A DNA stretch of 62,463 nucleotides from an uncultured Porphyromonadaceae bacterium (GTDB lineage: Bacteria; Bacteroidota; Bacteroidia; Bacteroidales; Muribaculaceae): assembly GCA_900550395.1 (NCBI GenBank), contig URSD01000012.1, forward strand, positions 1-62,463. The letters run 5' to 3'. A model generated the notes under the pieces. That model was not told the origin of the DNA and made no database searches. It saw only the letters and a list, made by a program, of their open reading frames with translations. Each line of letters starts with the position of its first letter. Position 1 is the first letter of the stretch. This document shows positions 54,296-62,322 of the stretch, in pieces. The position numbers and the translations under genes were made by a program.

Positions 54296-54332
54296 AAAAA
54301 GCCCCATGCCCTCCCCCGCATGGGGCCTTTTT
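54296..54332 (+). terminator. Rho-independent terminator after clpB
   Basis: GCCCCATGC (54301-54309) pairs with GCATGGGGC (54318-54326), preceded by five A and followed by a T-run (54328-54332). The classical form also works on the minus strand. Confidence 0.92.
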
Positions 54333-54411
54333 ATGCCCTCACCCCGCCGCAAAACATTGATTACAAACAAACTGTAGGGGCGCGATACATCGCGCCCTGC
54401 TCGGAAACCTC

Positions 54412-54645
54412 GTGGCTGACTACGACGAGGAACATTATCCTATCGGCAAGCCCTCGCTGATAGACATGATAAAGTTGCGCATGTATGAAATGGGACTTAA
54501 CCAGGTCGCCCTGTCTAAACTGCTCGGCATCAACACATCCCGTATATGCGAGTATCTCTCTGGCAAAAAAGAACCAACACTCGTACAAGCCAGGACAATC
54601 AGTCAAAAACTGAATATCGACCCGGCCATCGTCCTCGGCGTCTAA
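54412..54645 (+). pseudogene. N-terminally truncated HigA-type antitoxin remnant
   Basis: 77 codons from a GTG. YDEEHYPIGKPSLIDMIKLR followed by MGLNQVALSKLLGINTSRIC, EYLSGKKEPTLVQAR and a tail DPAIVLGV match the C-terminal two thirds of HigA-like XRE antitoxins from memory; full proteins have about 45-50 more N-terminal residues. Just upstream, the reading frame changes to a palindrome GGGCGCGAT-ac-ATCGCGCCC (54378-54397), which looks like a small repeat inserted in the old gene. No HigB toxin is next to it. The HTH itself is intact, so a short DNA-binding protein could still be made. Confidence 0.65.
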
Positions 54646-54708
54646 GAATCCCGGCAACATGGCTCCCGCCCACAAAAGGCTGTTACAAAACCTCAAATTG
54701 TATGAAAG

Positions 54709-54893
54709 TACGACTGGTTGCACCGCGCCTAATAGCCCCAACCGAGAGGCACCCGGCAAGTCCTCGAAGAGGACGCATCTGTGGTTAACCCCATGATAAG
54801 CAGCGCATTGCGCGCTGCGTTCATGGGGCAGAGAACACCCACAAGTATGGCAAGCTCGGAGAGCTTGCATCCGTGCGGCATCCGGCCGTTCCC
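54709..54893 (+). repeat. Dispersed multi-hairpin repeat family I, copy 2
   Basis: Same hairpin order as copy 1: GTCCTC-gaa-GAGGAC (54760-54774), CCCCATG...CATGGGG with inner GCAGCGC/GCGCTGC and loop ATTGC (54789-54828), GCAAGCTC-gga-GAGCTTGC (54850-54868). The loops and linkers differ while stems are kept. Confidence 0.85.
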
Positions 54894-54913
54894 CTATAAA
54901 CTAAGAAGATACG

Positions 54914-54981
54914 GAAGCCCGCGGAGCGCGGCGGGCAATTTTCAGCCCATGCGTGAGGAGGCGCAGCCGACGAGCCATGGG
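54914..54981 (+). repeat. Dispersed palindromic repeat family II, copy 2
   Basis: 67 of 68 nt identical to 49038-49105, here 20 bp after family I copy 2. Non-coding. Confidence 0.85.
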
Positions 54982-55032
54982 TCAGGAGTCCTCCCCTCTC
55001 ACGCGCCGAGCTCCGGCAGGAAGCGACAGCGC

Positions 55033-55125
55033 GTGTTTGCGGACCTTGGTCCGGGCACACACCGACGGCTCCACGGACTAACGTCCGGAAAGGCGCAAAA
55101 TGCATCTACCCGCCGCATGGCGGGT
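55033..55125. repeat. Hairpin cluster before the hslR-like gene end
   Basis: CGGACC-tt-GGTCCG (55040-55053) flanked by GTGT/ACAC, CGGAC-taac-GTCCG (55074-55087) and ACCCGCC-gcat-GGCGGGT (55108-55125). No T-run follows on either strand. Together with families I and II it fills most of the 54646-55190 gap; no gene is credible there. Confidence 0.6.
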
Positions 55126-55190
55126 TGCACCACACCATATTTGACAACCTTCTGTCCATCTGTTTCTCGGCCTCCATAGCTCACTGGCAT

Positions 55191-55628
55191 TCACTCCTCG
55201 CCGAGGTCATCCCAGTCGAAGTCCCAGCCGTCGCTGATGTCGTCCTTGAAGCTCGCAAGCTCGCGGCCCTCGCGCTTGGTGGGACGGCCCAGACCCTTGC
55301 GGCGGTCCACGAAACCGCTTATCTTCACCACCTCAAGCAGGTCCAGCTGCTCGCGGGGCGTGATATTCTCCAGATACTCAGGCACAAGGCGCGCACCCAG
55401 GCGGTTCTCCGTGAGCGCCAGCACGCGGAAGCTGTACGTCACCGGCGGCTTACGCACATTCACTACGTCGCCCACGCGTATGGTACGCGCCGGCTTCGCC
55501 ACCGGCGCCGTCGACGGGTCCGGCCCGATTGTCACGCGGCCTTTCTTGCAAGCCTCCGTGGCGATGGTTCGCGTCTTGAATATGCGCATGGCCCAGAGCC
55601 ATTTGTCTATGCGTACCTCGTCCTTCAT
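55191..55628 (-). CDS. S4-domain RNA-binding protein, Hsp15 (HslR) family
   Basis: 145 aa. The S4 domain fills residues 3-65: VRIDKWLWAMRIFKTRTIAT, CKKGRVTIG, then VGDVVNVRK. The tail is charged (KGLGRPTKREGRE and an acidic C-terminus). Hsp15 binds free 50S subunits carrying nascent chains and helps recycle them; the same role here is by family analogy. It overlaps pth by 4 bp (55625-55628), and with rplY forms a translation-related operon. Confidence 0.9.
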   Translation of the reverse strand: MKDEVRIDKWLWAMRIFKTRTIATEACKKGRVTIGPDPSTAPVAKPARTIRVGDVVNVRKPPVTYSFRVLALTENRLGARLVPEYLENITPREQLDLLEVVKISGFVDRRKGLGRPTKREGRELASFKDDISDGWDFDWDDLGEE

Positions 55629-56188
55629 TTGTTGTTGTATTTACACATGGCGCTCCCGGCTCCGGCCAGGACATACTCGCGGATGGCGTCGCACGCCACG
55701 GCTATGCGCTCCGGCAGCTCCTTGCGCTGCTCCGGCGTGAACGTGCCCAGCACATAGTCCACCTGCGCGCCGCGCGGGAAGTCGTTGCCTATGCCGAAGC
55801 GCAGGCGCGCGTAGTTCTGCGTGCCCAGCATCTGTGCTATGCTCTTCAGGCCGTTGTGACCGGCGTCGCTGCCGCGCTGCTTGATGCGGATGGCGCCGAA
55901 AGGCAGCGCGAGGTCGTCCACCACGACAAGGATGTTGTCGGGGTCGATTTTCTCCATGTCGCGCCAGTAGCGCACGGCGTTACCGCTGAGATTCATGTAA
56001 GTAGAGGGCTTGAGCAGCACCAGCTGCTTGTTTTTCAGGCGCATGCGCGCCACGTCGCCGTAACGCTCCGTGGCAAACGAAACATTGGACGCCTCTGCAA
56101 AGGCGTCCAATGTCATAAAGCCGATGTTGTGGCGCGTGGCGGCATATTCGCCGCCTATATTGCCGAGCCCAACAATGAGGTATTTCAT
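55625..56188 (-). CDS. pth: Peptidyl-tRNA hydrolase
   Basis: 187 aa. The opening IVGLGNIGGEYAATRHNIGF has the conserved Asn and catalytic His, KPSTYMNLSGNAV follows, then VVVDDLALPFG (Asp) and GSDAGHNGLKSI. It hydrolyses peptidyl-tRNA that drops off ribosomes. It starts 9 bp after the rplY stop and overlaps the hslR-like gene. Confidence 0.96.
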   Translation of the reverse strand: MKYLIVGLGNIGGEYAATRHNIGFMTLDAFAEASNVSFATERYGDVARMRLKNKQLVLLKPSTYMNLSGNAVRYWRDMEKIDPDNILVVVDDLALPFGAIRIKQRGSDAGHNGLKSIAQMLGTQNYARLRFGIGNDFPRGAQVDYVLGTFTPEQRKELPERIAVACDAIREYVLAGAGSAMCKYNNK

Positions 56189-56197
56189 CCGCTATTC

Positions 56198-56848
56198 TTA
56201 CTTCGCAGCTGCTGCGGCGGCACCGCGGGCGGCACGTGTCAGCTGAACGGCGCAGACAACGGCGTTCTTGGCGTTGACGAGCTCGAGGCCGTCGATGTGG
56301 ATGTCGCCTACCTGGAGAGTCTTGCCGAGGCCGAGGTTGTCGACATTGATGACAAGACGCTCGGGGATAGCTGTGTAGATGGCCTTCACGCGCAGTTTCT
56401 TCATGCTCAGCGAGAGCTTACCACCGGCCTTCACGCCCTCGGCGTGGCCTTCGAGCTTCACGGGCACTTCCATTACCACGGGCTTGTTCTCGCTCACCTC
56501 GAGCAGATCCATGTGGAGGATGGTGTCCTTCACGGGGTGGAACTGGATGTCCTTGAGGATGGCGTTGCGCTTCTCGCCGTTGATATTGAGTTCGATAGCG
56601 AAGATGTCGGGAGTGTAGACAAGCTTGCGCACGTCCTCGGTGTTCACGAGCAGGTCGGTGGTGATAAGACCCTTGCCGTTGCCGATTTCCACGAGCTTTT
56701 CGCCGGGCTTCAGAGCCTCGTTATAGGGGAGTTCGATTACTTTGCCGCCGTTGAGGACAACGGGGATTTTGCTGTCGGCACGCAGTGCCTTGCTTGCCTT
56801 CTTGCCCAGGCTGGTGCGGGGCTCGGCATTGAGCTGAAATGTCTTCAT
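56198..56848 (-). CDS. rplY: 50S ribosomal protein L25/general stress protein Ctc
   Basis: 216 aa, the long (TL5/Ctc) form. The N-terminal L25 domain includes ASKALRADSKIPVVLNGG and DIQFHPVKDTILHMDLLE; the C-terminal beta domain (about 100-195) ends in an Ala-rich tail. It binds 5S rRNA in the large subunit. First gene of rplY-pth-hslR with a near-perfect promoter upstream. Confidence 0.95.
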   Translation of the reverse strand: MKTFQLNAEPRTSLGKKASKALRADSKIPVVLNGGKVIELPYNEALKPGEKLVEIGNGKGLITTDLLVNTEDVRKLVYTPDIFAIELNINGEKRNAILKDIQFHPVKDTILHMDLLEVSENKPVVMEVPVKLEGHAEGVKAGGKLSLSMKKLRVKAIYTAIPERLVINVDNLGLGKTLQVGDIHIDGLELVNAKNAVVCAVQLTRAARGAAAAAAK

Positions 56849-56931
56849 TTCTTCAGTTAATTTGTTGTGTTACTCAAAATTAAGTGTTTTGCTCCTTAAT
56901 TTCCCATCACACGGGATGCTAAAAAGCGGCA

Positions 56932-56963
56932 CAAAGGTAACATTTTTTTCTCAGAAACCCAAA
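56932..56963 (-). promoter_or_regulatory. Promoter of rplY-pth-hslR
   Basis: Minus strand: -33 TTTG (complement of 56960-56963), 20-nt spacer, -7 TACCTTTG (complement of 56932-56939). This is the cleanest match to the Bacteroidota consensus in the window, 83 nt before the ATG. Confidence 0.8.
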
Positions 56964-56993
56964 TATTTCGAACCGGAAAGTGTTATAATGTAT

Positions 56994-57001
56994 TACCTTT
57001 G
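56994..57001 (+). promoter_or_regulatory. -7 box for the ZIP transporter gene
   Basis: TACCTTTG on the plus strand, 26 nt before ATG 57028, back-to-back with the rplY promoter. The -33 is not clear. Confidence 0.6.
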
Positions 57002-57027
57002 CATATAATTTCATACAGCCTCTCACT

Positions 57028-57807
57028 ATGGACGGACTGACTTTAGGATTGCTTCTGCCTCTGGCGGGAACGACTTTGGGCGCGGCCTGCGTATTCTCCA
57101 TCCGGCGCAGGATACCTGACATGCTCAACAAACTGCTTACGGGCTTTGCGGCCGGGGTGATGGTGGCGGCATCGGTATGGTCGCTGCTGATTCCGGCCAT
57201 CGAAAGCGGGCCGGACGGCAGTTTTCTGCGTGTGGTTCCCGCCGCGGCAGGTTTTATCGCCGGCATGGCGTTCCTGCTGGTGCTGGACATCGTCGTGCCC
57301 CACCAGCACATCAACGGCTCACTGAACGAGGGACCGAAGTCCGGACTGTCGCGCACCACCAAGCTGATATTCGCCGTCACCATGCACAACATTCCCGAGG
57401 GTATGGCCGTAGGCGTGTCGCTGGCGGCGGCGATGGAAAACAACGCCTACATCCCCATGGCCGGCGCGCTTGCGCTCTCGGCTGGTATCGCCTTGCAGAA
57501 CATTCCAGAAGGAGCCATTGTGTCGATGCCTCTGCGCGCGGCCGGCAACAGCCGCCGGCGCGCATTCGTGATAGGATGCCTCAGCGGAGTCGTCGAGCCG
57601 GTGGCGGCCGCGCTTGCTGTCTGGCTCACAGTCTGGACTCTCCCGCTACTGCCCTATATGCTCGCCTTTGCCGCGGGCGCAATGATGTATGTCGTGGTCG
57701 AGGAGCTGATACCCGAGACACAGGAAGGGCGCCACTCCAATATGGGTACCGTCGGTTTTACCGCCGGCTTCGTACTCATGATGATGCTGGACGTGGCCCT
57801 GGGATAG
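57028..57807 (+). CDS. ZIP-family divalent metal transporter
   Basis: 259 aa with about eight hydrophobic segments. The metal-binding helices are MHNIPEGMAVGVSLAAA (TM4) and ALQNIPEGAIVSMPL (TM5), both with the HNxPEG/QNxPEG motif of the GufA branch. A later helix has VVEELIPE. It imports zinc or iron into the cytosol; the metal is not predictable. Monocistronic, converging on pdxA with 22 bp between stops. Confidence 0.93.
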   Translation: MDGLTLGLLLPLAGTTLGAACVFSIRRRIPDMLNKLLTGFAAGVMVAASVWSLLIPAIESGPDGSFLRVVPAAAGFIAGMAFLLVLDIVVPHQHINGSLNEGPKSGLSRTTKLIFAVTMHNIPEGMAVGVSLAAAMENNAYIPMAGALALSAGIALQNIPEGAIVSMPLRAAGNSRRRAFVIGCLSGVVEPVAAALAVWLTVWTLPLLPYMLAFAAGAMMYVVVEELIPETQEGRHSNMGTVGFTAGFVLMMMLDVALG

Positions 57808-57829
57808 ACCCGGACAGTCGCGCCGAGGG

Positions 57830-58921
57830 TCAGCTGAGGTCGAGGACTACGTTATCGTTGCCCTTGTGGTAGTACTGGCGGCGGAGGGGATTGGCTGTGG
57901 CGTCGTCCTCGCGTCGGCGGTTGCGGTAGATGTCGATGGCGGCATAGATGGCGCTGCGCATCGACTGCTCGGAGGCCTCGCCGCGGCCGGCGATGTCGTA
58001 GCCGGTACCGTGGTCGGGCGACGTGCGCACGTAGGGCAGTCCGGCGGTGAAGTTGACACCCGCTTCCATAGCCAGAGCCTTGAAGGGAGCGAGGCCCTGG
58101 TCGTGGTACATGGCGAGAACGCCGTCGAAGCGATGGTAGAGTCCGCTGCCGAAGAAGCCGTCGGCGGCATAGGGGCCGAATGCGAATATTTTCTTGGCGC
58201 GCGCCTCCTCGATAGCTGGCGCTATGACCTCCGCCTCCTCTTTGCCCAGAAGGCCGCCCTCGCCGGCATGGGGATTGAGCGACAGCACGGCGATGCGCGG
58301 CGAATGGATGCCGAAATCGCGGATGAGCGAACGGTTGAAGATGCGGAGTTTCTCAAGCACGGCCTCACCGGTGACGGCGGCAGGCACTTCGCTCAGGGGC
58401 AGATGTGTGGTGACGAGCGCCACGCGCAGGTCGTCGGAGCAGAGCACCATCAGCGCCTTGTTGTCGGTCTCGCTGTCGGCGGCGAGCGATGCCTCCAGGT
58501 ATTCGGTGTGTCCGGGGAAGTGGAACGCTTCGCTCTGTATGCAGTGCTTGTTGATGGGAGCCGTCACAAGCACGTCGATGTGGCCTTGGCGCAGGTCAGC
58601 CACGGCGCGCTCGAGCGAAGCGAATGCGGCCTGTCCGGCAACCGGACTTTCCACGCCGGGCTCCACCTTCACGTCCTCGTCCACTACGTTGACGATGTTC
58701 ACGGCGCCGTCGCGTATCTCCTCCCCGCCGGCGCACTGCGTCATCTGCACGGCAGGCATGTCGAGGGCCTTGCGGTAGAACGCCGCTATCTTGGCCGAGC
58801 CGTACACCACGGGGGTGCAGAGTTCAAGCAGACGCGCGTCGTCGAGCGTCTTAAGTATTACTTCGTAGCCAATTCCGTTTATATCGCCGTGGGTGATTCC
58901 CACTCTTATCAGTCGTTCCAA
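57830..58921 (-). CDS. pdxA: 4-hydroxythreonine-4-phosphate dehydrogenase
   Basis: 363 aa. VGITHGDINGIGYEVILKTL opens the protein; LVTAPINKHCIQ, HTEYLE, and the C-terminal DHGTGYDIAGRGEA are PdxA signatures with metal-binding His/Asp residues. The only upstream start in frame is TTG 58921, because the frame is closed by a TAA just beyond; this TTG lies 5 bp after the rlmN stop. It oxidises 4-phosphohydroxythreonine in pyridoxal phosphate synthesis. Confidence 0.94.
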   Translation of the reverse strand: MERLIRVGITHGDINGIGYEVILKTLDDARLLELCTPVVYGSAKIAAFYRKALDMPAVQMTQCAGGEEIRDGAVNIVNVVDEDVKVEPGVESPVAGQAAFASLERAVADLRQGHIDVLVTAPINKHCIQSEAFHFPGHTEYLEASLAADSETDNKALMVLCSDDLRVALVTTHLPLSEVPAAVTGEAVLEKLRIFNRSLIRDFGIHSPRIAVLSLNPHAGEGGLLGKEEAEVIAPAIEEARAKKIFAFGPYAADGFFGSGLYHRFDGVLAMYHDQGLAPFKALAMEAGVNFTAGLPYVRTSPDHGTGYDIAGRGEASEQSMRSAIYAAIDIYRNRRREDDATANPLRRQYYHKGNDNVVLDLS

Positions 58922-58926
58922 AGTTG

Positions 58927-59967
58927 TCAGTTTTTAGGGTTGTCTAAATCCTTGCCGGCCAGCATACCGCAGGCGGCCTCAATGTCCTCGCCGCGCGAGG
59001 CGCGGATGGTGGCCGTGACGCCGCGCTGGTTCAGGCGGTCGCGGAAAGCTTCCATGCCCTTCTGCGACGGCGGCACGAGCTCACTGCCCGGAATGGCATG
59101 GTAGCGGATGAGGTTGACGCGGGCAGAGGTGCCGCGCAACAGCCGCGCAAGAGCGTCGGCATGGCGCATGTCGTCGTTAACGCCCTGCCACATGGTGTAC
59201 TCCACCGAGAGGCGCCGCTGGTGGGCGAAGTCGTGCTTCCGCAGCTCGTCGATCACGTCGGCCACGGGCCACGCCTTCTCCACGGGCATCATGGACGCGC
59301 GCTCAGGAGCGAACGGCGAATGTACGCTCAGGGCCACATGCACCTTCGACTCCTCGATGAGGCGGTGCAGCTGCGGCTTGTAGCCCACGGTGCTGACCGT
59401 GATGCGCTTCGGACTCCACGCAAGGCCCCAGGAGGACGTGAGCACGTCGACGACGGCAAGCACGGCGTCGATGTTGTCCAGAGGCTCGCCCATACCCATG
59501 AACACGATGTTGGTGAGCGTGTCGCTTTCCGGAATGGAGAGAATCTGGTTCACGATCTGCGCGGCGGAGAGATTGCCGTGGAATCCCTGGCGGCCGGTCA
59601 TGCAGAACGAGCACCCCATGCGGCAACCGGCCTGCGAGCTGACGCACAGCGTGGCCCGGTCACGGTCGGGGATATACACGGCCTCCACATCGCGTCCGCC
59701 GGCTCCCCGGAAGAGGTATTTCACAGTCCCGTCAGCACTGCGCGACGCCGCCTTAGGTTCCTCGCGCCCGGTGCACCACCCGGCGTCCAGGGCCTCGCGT
59801 CCGCGCTTGCTGAGGTCGGTCATGGCGGAAATACGGGCTTCGCGCTTGCCGTAGAGCCACCGGGCTATCTGTCCGGCAGCGAAAGCGGGCAGCCCGCACT
59901 GCGAGGCCACCTCGCGCAGCTGCGTCAGATTCATGCCTAACAGGGGCGTTTTCTCTTGTGGATTCAT
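58927..59967 (-). CDS. rlmN: 23S rRNA/tRNA adenine-C2 methyltransferase RlmN
   Basis: I start at ATG 59967 (MNPQEKTPLLGMNL). The product is 346 aa. The radical-SAM cluster motif is CRMGCSFCMTG, then IVFMGMGEPLDN, STVGYKPQLHRLIEE and the C-terminal catalytic Cys in EAACGML. It methylates A2503 of 23S rRNA and A37 of some tRNAs. The -7 box TACTTTTG (complement of 59972-59979) ends 5 nt before the ATG, so the mRNA may be nearly leaderless. pdxA follows closely. Confidence 0.95.
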   Translation of the reverse strand: MNPQEKTPLLGMNLTQLREVASQCGLPAFAAGQIARWLYGKREARISAMTDLSKRGREALDAGWCTGREEPKAASRSADGTVKYLFRGAGGRDVEAVYIPDRDRATLCVSSQAGCRMGCSFCMTGRQGFHGNLSAAQIVNQILSIPESDTLTNIVFMGMGEPLDNIDAVLAVVDVLTSSWGLAWSPKRITVSTVGYKPQLHRLIEESKVHVALSVHSPFAPERASMMPVEKAWPVADVIDELRKHDFAHQRRLSVEYTMWQGVNDDMRHADALARLLRGTSARVNLIRYHAIPGSELVPPSQKGMEAFRDRLNQRGVTATIRASRGEDIEAACGMLAGKDLDNPKN

Positions 59968-60041
59968 GACACAAAAGTACAAAAAAATCTGATAGCCACG
60001 CGTCGCGGAGGCGATAAATTACAGCCCTCCATGCAAAATCA

Positions 60042-60073
60042 GCGGGAACGGATTCCGAAAAATCCGTTCCCGC
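60042..60073 (-). terminator. Terminator after fabF
   Basis: GCGGGAACGGATT (60042-60054) pairs with AATCCGTTCCCGC (60061-60073): 13 bp and a 6-nt loop. On the minus strand a short T-rich stretch follows. It lies 26 bp past the fabF stop. Confidence 0.8.
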
Positions 60074-60098
60074 GACGTTATGGCTGTCGAGTAAATAC

Positions 60099-61364
60099 TT
60101 ATTTCTCGAATTTCTTCACAATCACGGTGGCGTTGTGACCGCCGAAGCCGAAGGCATTGCTGAGAGCAGCGCGTACGGGACGGTTCTGCGCACGGTTGAA
60201 AGTAAAGTTGAGGTTGTAGTCGATATTCTCGTCCATGTCGTCCGGCTCGTGGTTGATGGTGGGGGGAACGATGTCCTCCTGCACGGCCTTGATGCTGAAC
60301 AGAGCCTCGAGAGCGCCGGTGGCGCCGAGCAGGTGGCCTGTCATCGACTTTGTCGACGAGATGTTGAGGTCGTAGGCATGCTGACCGAACACCTCCTTGA
60401 TGGCTTTCACCTCGGAGAGGTCGCCCACGGGCGTAGAGGTGCCGTGAACGTTGATGTAGTCGATGTCTTCGGGCTTCATGTTGGCGTCCTCAAGCGCGTT
60501 GGTCATGGCGAGTATTGCGCCGAGACCCTCGGGATGAGTAGCTGTCAGGTGGTAGGCATCGGCCGAGAGACCGCCGCCTGCCACTTCGGCGTAAATCTTG
60601 GCGCCACGTGCCAGAGCGTGCTCCAGTTCCTCAAGCACAAGAACTGCGGAGCCCTCGCCCATCACGAAGCCGTCGCGGCTGCCGCTGAAGGGGCGGGATG
60701 CCGTTGCGGGGCTGTCGTTGCGGGTGGAGAGGGCATGCATGGAGTTGAAGCCACCCACGCCTGCGGGATAGATAGCAGCCTCGGCACCACCGGCGAGAAT
60801 CGCGTCGGCCTTGCCCAGACGTATGAGGTTGAAGGCGTCGATAATGGCGTTGTTGGAGGATGCGCAAGCCGACACCGTGCCGAAGTTGGGACCATGATAG
60901 CCATATTCCATGGAAATGTGGCCGGAGGCAATGTCGGCAATCATTTTGGGAATGAAGAACGGGTTGTACTTGGGCCCGTTGGCTTCGTTGAGGGCATAAT
61001 ATCCGGCTTCCTCCTCGAATGTGTGAAGGCCGCCGATGCCGGCAGCAACGATTACGCCGACGCGGTTCTTGTTGAGATTTCCGTCAGCCTCGAGACCGGA
61101 ATCCTCGACAGCCTGACGGGCTGCGACCACGGCATACTGCGCATAGAGGTCAAGCTGACGCAGCTTTTTGCGGTCGAAGTGGGCTGCGGGGTCGAAGTCC
61201 TTGACTTCGCAGGCGAACTGCGTCTTGAACTTCGAGGCGTCGAAGTGAGTGATGGGGCCGGCGCCGGAGCGTCCTTCCACGGCGTTATGCCACGTAGTGG
61301 CCACATCATTTCCGAGGGGAGTGATAGCGCCAAGGCCTGTTACGACAACTCTTTTTAATTCCAT
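60099..61364 (-). CDS. fabF: 3-oxoacyl-ACP synthase II
   Basis: 421 aa. VVTGLGAITPLGNDV opens the protein. The catalytic Cys is in TVSACASSNNAI, the two His in NVHGTSTPVGD and SMTGHLLGA, and the C-terminal NAFGFGGHNA is the conserved loop. It elongates acyl-ACP in fatty-acid synthesis and controls long-chain and unsaturated products. acpP lies 120 bp upstream on the same strand, as in many genomes. Confidence 0.96.
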   Translation of the reverse strand: MELKRVVVTGLGAITPLGNDVATTWHNAVEGRSGAGPITHFDASKFKTQFACEVKDFDPAAHFDRKKLRQLDLYAQYAVVAARQAVEDSGLEADGNLNKNRVGVIVAAGIGGLHTFEEEAGYYALNEANGPKYNPFFIPKMIADIASGHISMEYGYHGPNFGTVSACASSNNAIIDAFNLIRLGKADAILAGGAEAAIYPAGVGGFNSMHALSTRNDSPATASRPFSGSRDGFVMGEGSAVLVLEELEHALARGAKIYAEVAGGGLSADAYHLTATHPEGLGAILAMTNALEDANMKPEDIDYINVHGTSTPVGDLSEVKAIKEVFGQHAYDLNISSTKSMTGHLLGATGALEALFSIKAVQEDIVPPTINHEPDDMDENIDYNLNFTFNRAQNRPVRAALSNAFGFGGHNATVIVKKFEK

Positions 61365-61484
61365 CTGAAAAATGTGTTGATTGATAGCTTACGCTCCGAC
61401 GTCACCGTCGCAGGCGTCGCATACATGATGCAAACGCGGCGGGCGCAAAGGCGCCCGGCCGTGTTTTGCAATGATGTTGGGTTT

Positions 61485-61718
61485 TTATTTGTTGGCTTCA
61501 ATGTAAGCAACGGCGTCGCCTACAGTGGCAATCTTCTCGGCCTGGTCGTCGGGAATGGTGATACCGAATTCCTTCTCGAATTCCATGATGAGCTCTACGG
61601 TGTCGAGGCTGTCAGCGCCGAGATCGGTGGTGAATGCTGCGGTTTCGGTTACCTGACCTTCGTCTACGCCGAGCTTGTCGACGATGATTGCTTTTACGCG
61701 ATCTGCAATTTCAGACAT
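61485..61718 (-). CDS. acpP: Acyl carrier protein
   Basis: 77 aa, acidic. The phosphopantetheine site is the Ser in LGADSLDTVEL, about residue 38. It carries acyl chains during fatty-acid synthesis. It has a promoter upstream and fabF downstream. Confidence 0.97.
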   Translation of the reverse strand: MSEIADRVKAIIVDKLGVDEGQVTETAAFTTDLGADSLDTVELIMEFEKEFGITIPDDQAEKIATVGDAVAYIEANK

Positions 61719-61764
61719 AGTTTTGATGTTTTAATGATTAGGAAATTTTTCACGTTTCAGGGCG

Positions 61765-61772
61765 CAAAGTTA
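61765..61772 (-). promoter_or_regulatory. -7 box for acpP-fabF
   Basis: TAACTTTG (complement of CAAAGTTA), 46 nt upstream of the acpP ATG. A TTTC at about 20-nt spacing could be the -33. Confidence 0.6.
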
Positions 61773-61871
61773 AGAAATAAAAGTGAATTAAAGAAATTTT
61801 TCGGCAATTATTTATCAACGGCCATTTTTGGAGCCCGCAGTTTAAGGTTTAGATAATGGCTTTATGAAAAA

Positions 61872-61913
61872 ACAGCCGCATGCTGGTACCTGGGCATGCG
61901 GCTGTATGTTTTT
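61872..61913. terminator. Bidirectional terminator upstream of acpP
   Basis: ACAGCCGCATGC (61872-61883) pairs with GCATGCGGCTGT (61894-61905), 12 bp with a 10-nt loop; T-run after it on plus (61908-61913) and A-run before it. It probably ends transcription of a minus-strand gene beyond the right edge. Confidence 0.8.
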
Positions 61914-61934
61914 GTGCGCTGTGTGTGTGCTGGC

Positions 61935-62094
61935 CGAGCTTGGCTCGATGCGGGTCACAAGGCAACCCTGACGTCGGGGGCTATCACCTAACACAACGGA
62001 CGTGCGCATCCTGCCGGAGAGATGCCGGCTTCTCTCCGCTTCCGCTGTGTTGCCCCCTGCCTGCACTGTGCGGTGCGTCTCCGCGGGTGCGGAG
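61935..62094. repeat. Nested stem-loop region, possible structured RNA or composite palindrome
   Basis: A long imperfect stem: GGGGGC (61976-61981) with GCCCCC (62052-62057), AACACA (61990-61995) with TGTGTT (62046-62051), CGGA (61997-62000) with TCCG (62041-62044), and CGGAGAG (62015-62021) with CTCTCCG (62032-62038). Side hairpins are CGAGC-ttg-GCTCG (61935-61947) and CTCCGC-gggt-GCGGAG (62079-62094). No gene is seen in 61719-62463. Confidence 0.55.
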
Positions 62095-62160
62095 CGCAAG
62101 GCGAGGTTGTATCAGAATGTCAATGTTCTCTTAGTTAGTTTATAGTTGATAGTGTATAGG

Positions 62161-62322
62161 TAAGAGGGGGAACGGCCGCCTCTGCGGCCGCACGGACGCA
62201 AGTTCTCCGAACTTGCCATGTAGCGGGGAGCCCCGCACCCCATGAACGCAGCGCAAAGCACTGCTTATCATGGGGTTAACAACAGATACGTCCTCTCCGA
62301 GGACTTGCTGGCGCTCCGCGCA
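62161..62322 (-). repeat. Dispersed multi-hairpin repeat family I, copy 3 (inverted)
   Basis: On the minus strand the hairpins recur in order: GTCCTC-gga-GAGGAC (62290-62304), CCCCATG...CATGGGG (62238-62275) and GCAAGTTC-gga-GAACTTGC (62198-62216), then a tail CCCCCTCTTACC. An extra GCGGGG/CCCCGC hairpin lies at 62223-62236. The third stem differs from copies 1 and 2 by a paired C-G to T-A change. Confidence 0.85.
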
